Positions 34,352 to 34,355 of a stretch of DNA of 34,355 nucleotides are shown here, piece by piece (positions within the stretch are counted from its first letter, which is position 1; the number at the start of each line of letters is the position of its first letter). Made by a program: the position numbers and the translations under genes. Under the pieces are notes generated by a model that ran no database searches, was not told the DNA's origin, and saw only the letters and a program-made list of their open reading frames with translations. Location of the stretch: the NCBI RefSeq assembly GCF_900659615.1, contig NZ_CAACUY010000083.1, positions 1 to 34,355 of the forward strand, in the 5' to 3' direction. The stretch comes from Actinomadura fibrosa. Its GTDB lineage: Bacteria; Actinomycetota; Actinomycetes; Streptosporangiales; Streptosporangiaceae.

Positions 34352-34355
34352 GGGT

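Overview
The window is about 34 kb of very GC-rich, gene-dense DNA from an actinomycete. It carries a BldD homologue with an intact cyclic-di-GMP motif, a PASTA Ser/Thr kinase, an Rv2175c-type DNA-binding protein, a pyr operon headed by pyrR, a LexA box of the Gram-positive type, and many GTG/TTG and leaderless starts. Gene content and repeat style suggest the Streptosporangiales (an Actinomadura-like genus). That placement is an inference, not a measurement.

Left part (1-9.9 kb). A tightly overlapping pyrimidine operon, pyrR-pyrB-pyrC-carA-carB, lies on the minus strand and runs off the left edge inside carB. Every junction is a stop/start overlap. Its leader folds into a PyrR-binding loop that captures the Shine-Dalgarno sequence of pyrR. 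bldD is divergent from it. A 14-TM drug exporter of the MFS/DHA2 type converges on bldD, with two strong hairpins between them.

Middle part (9.9-16.9 kb). About 1.6 kb of apparently non-coding DNA holds roughly ten degenerate copies of a ~108-bp tandem repeat. Next come a HEPN-domain gene under a perfect LexA box, an L,D-transpeptidase lipoprotein, a YbaK-type aminoacyl-tRNA deacylase with an ArsC-like partner, a two-gene module that looks like a type VII secretion substrate and its WXG100-like partner, a GNAT acetyltransferase, and metF, which overlaps the acetyltransferase tail to tail.

Right part (16.9-34.4 kb). This holds a polyprenyl synthase behind a short leader ORF, a CMD-family protein coupled to a secreted GH3 glycosidase, and a Ser/Thr kinase with a C-terminal membrane anchor. 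A minus-strand set follows: Rv2175c-like protein, thiE, and a 54-residue acidic protein. A reductase diverges from a TPP-riboswitch-controlled thiO-thiS-thiG operon. Then come an EamA exporter, the PASTA kinase, endonuclease IV, and a sodium/solute symporter with its small membrane partner. metF, prenyl synthase, Rv2175c and PknL-type kinase also occur together in Mycobacterium tuberculosis (Rv2172c-Rv2176).

The most unusual object is a ~175-bp element present twice, in opposite orientations, at 22118-22297 and 31579-31756. The copies differ mainly in helix positions, and the changes are compensated on the other arm, so selection (or copying) has preserved the fold. The second copy sits in a 720-bp gene-free interval rich in hairpins.
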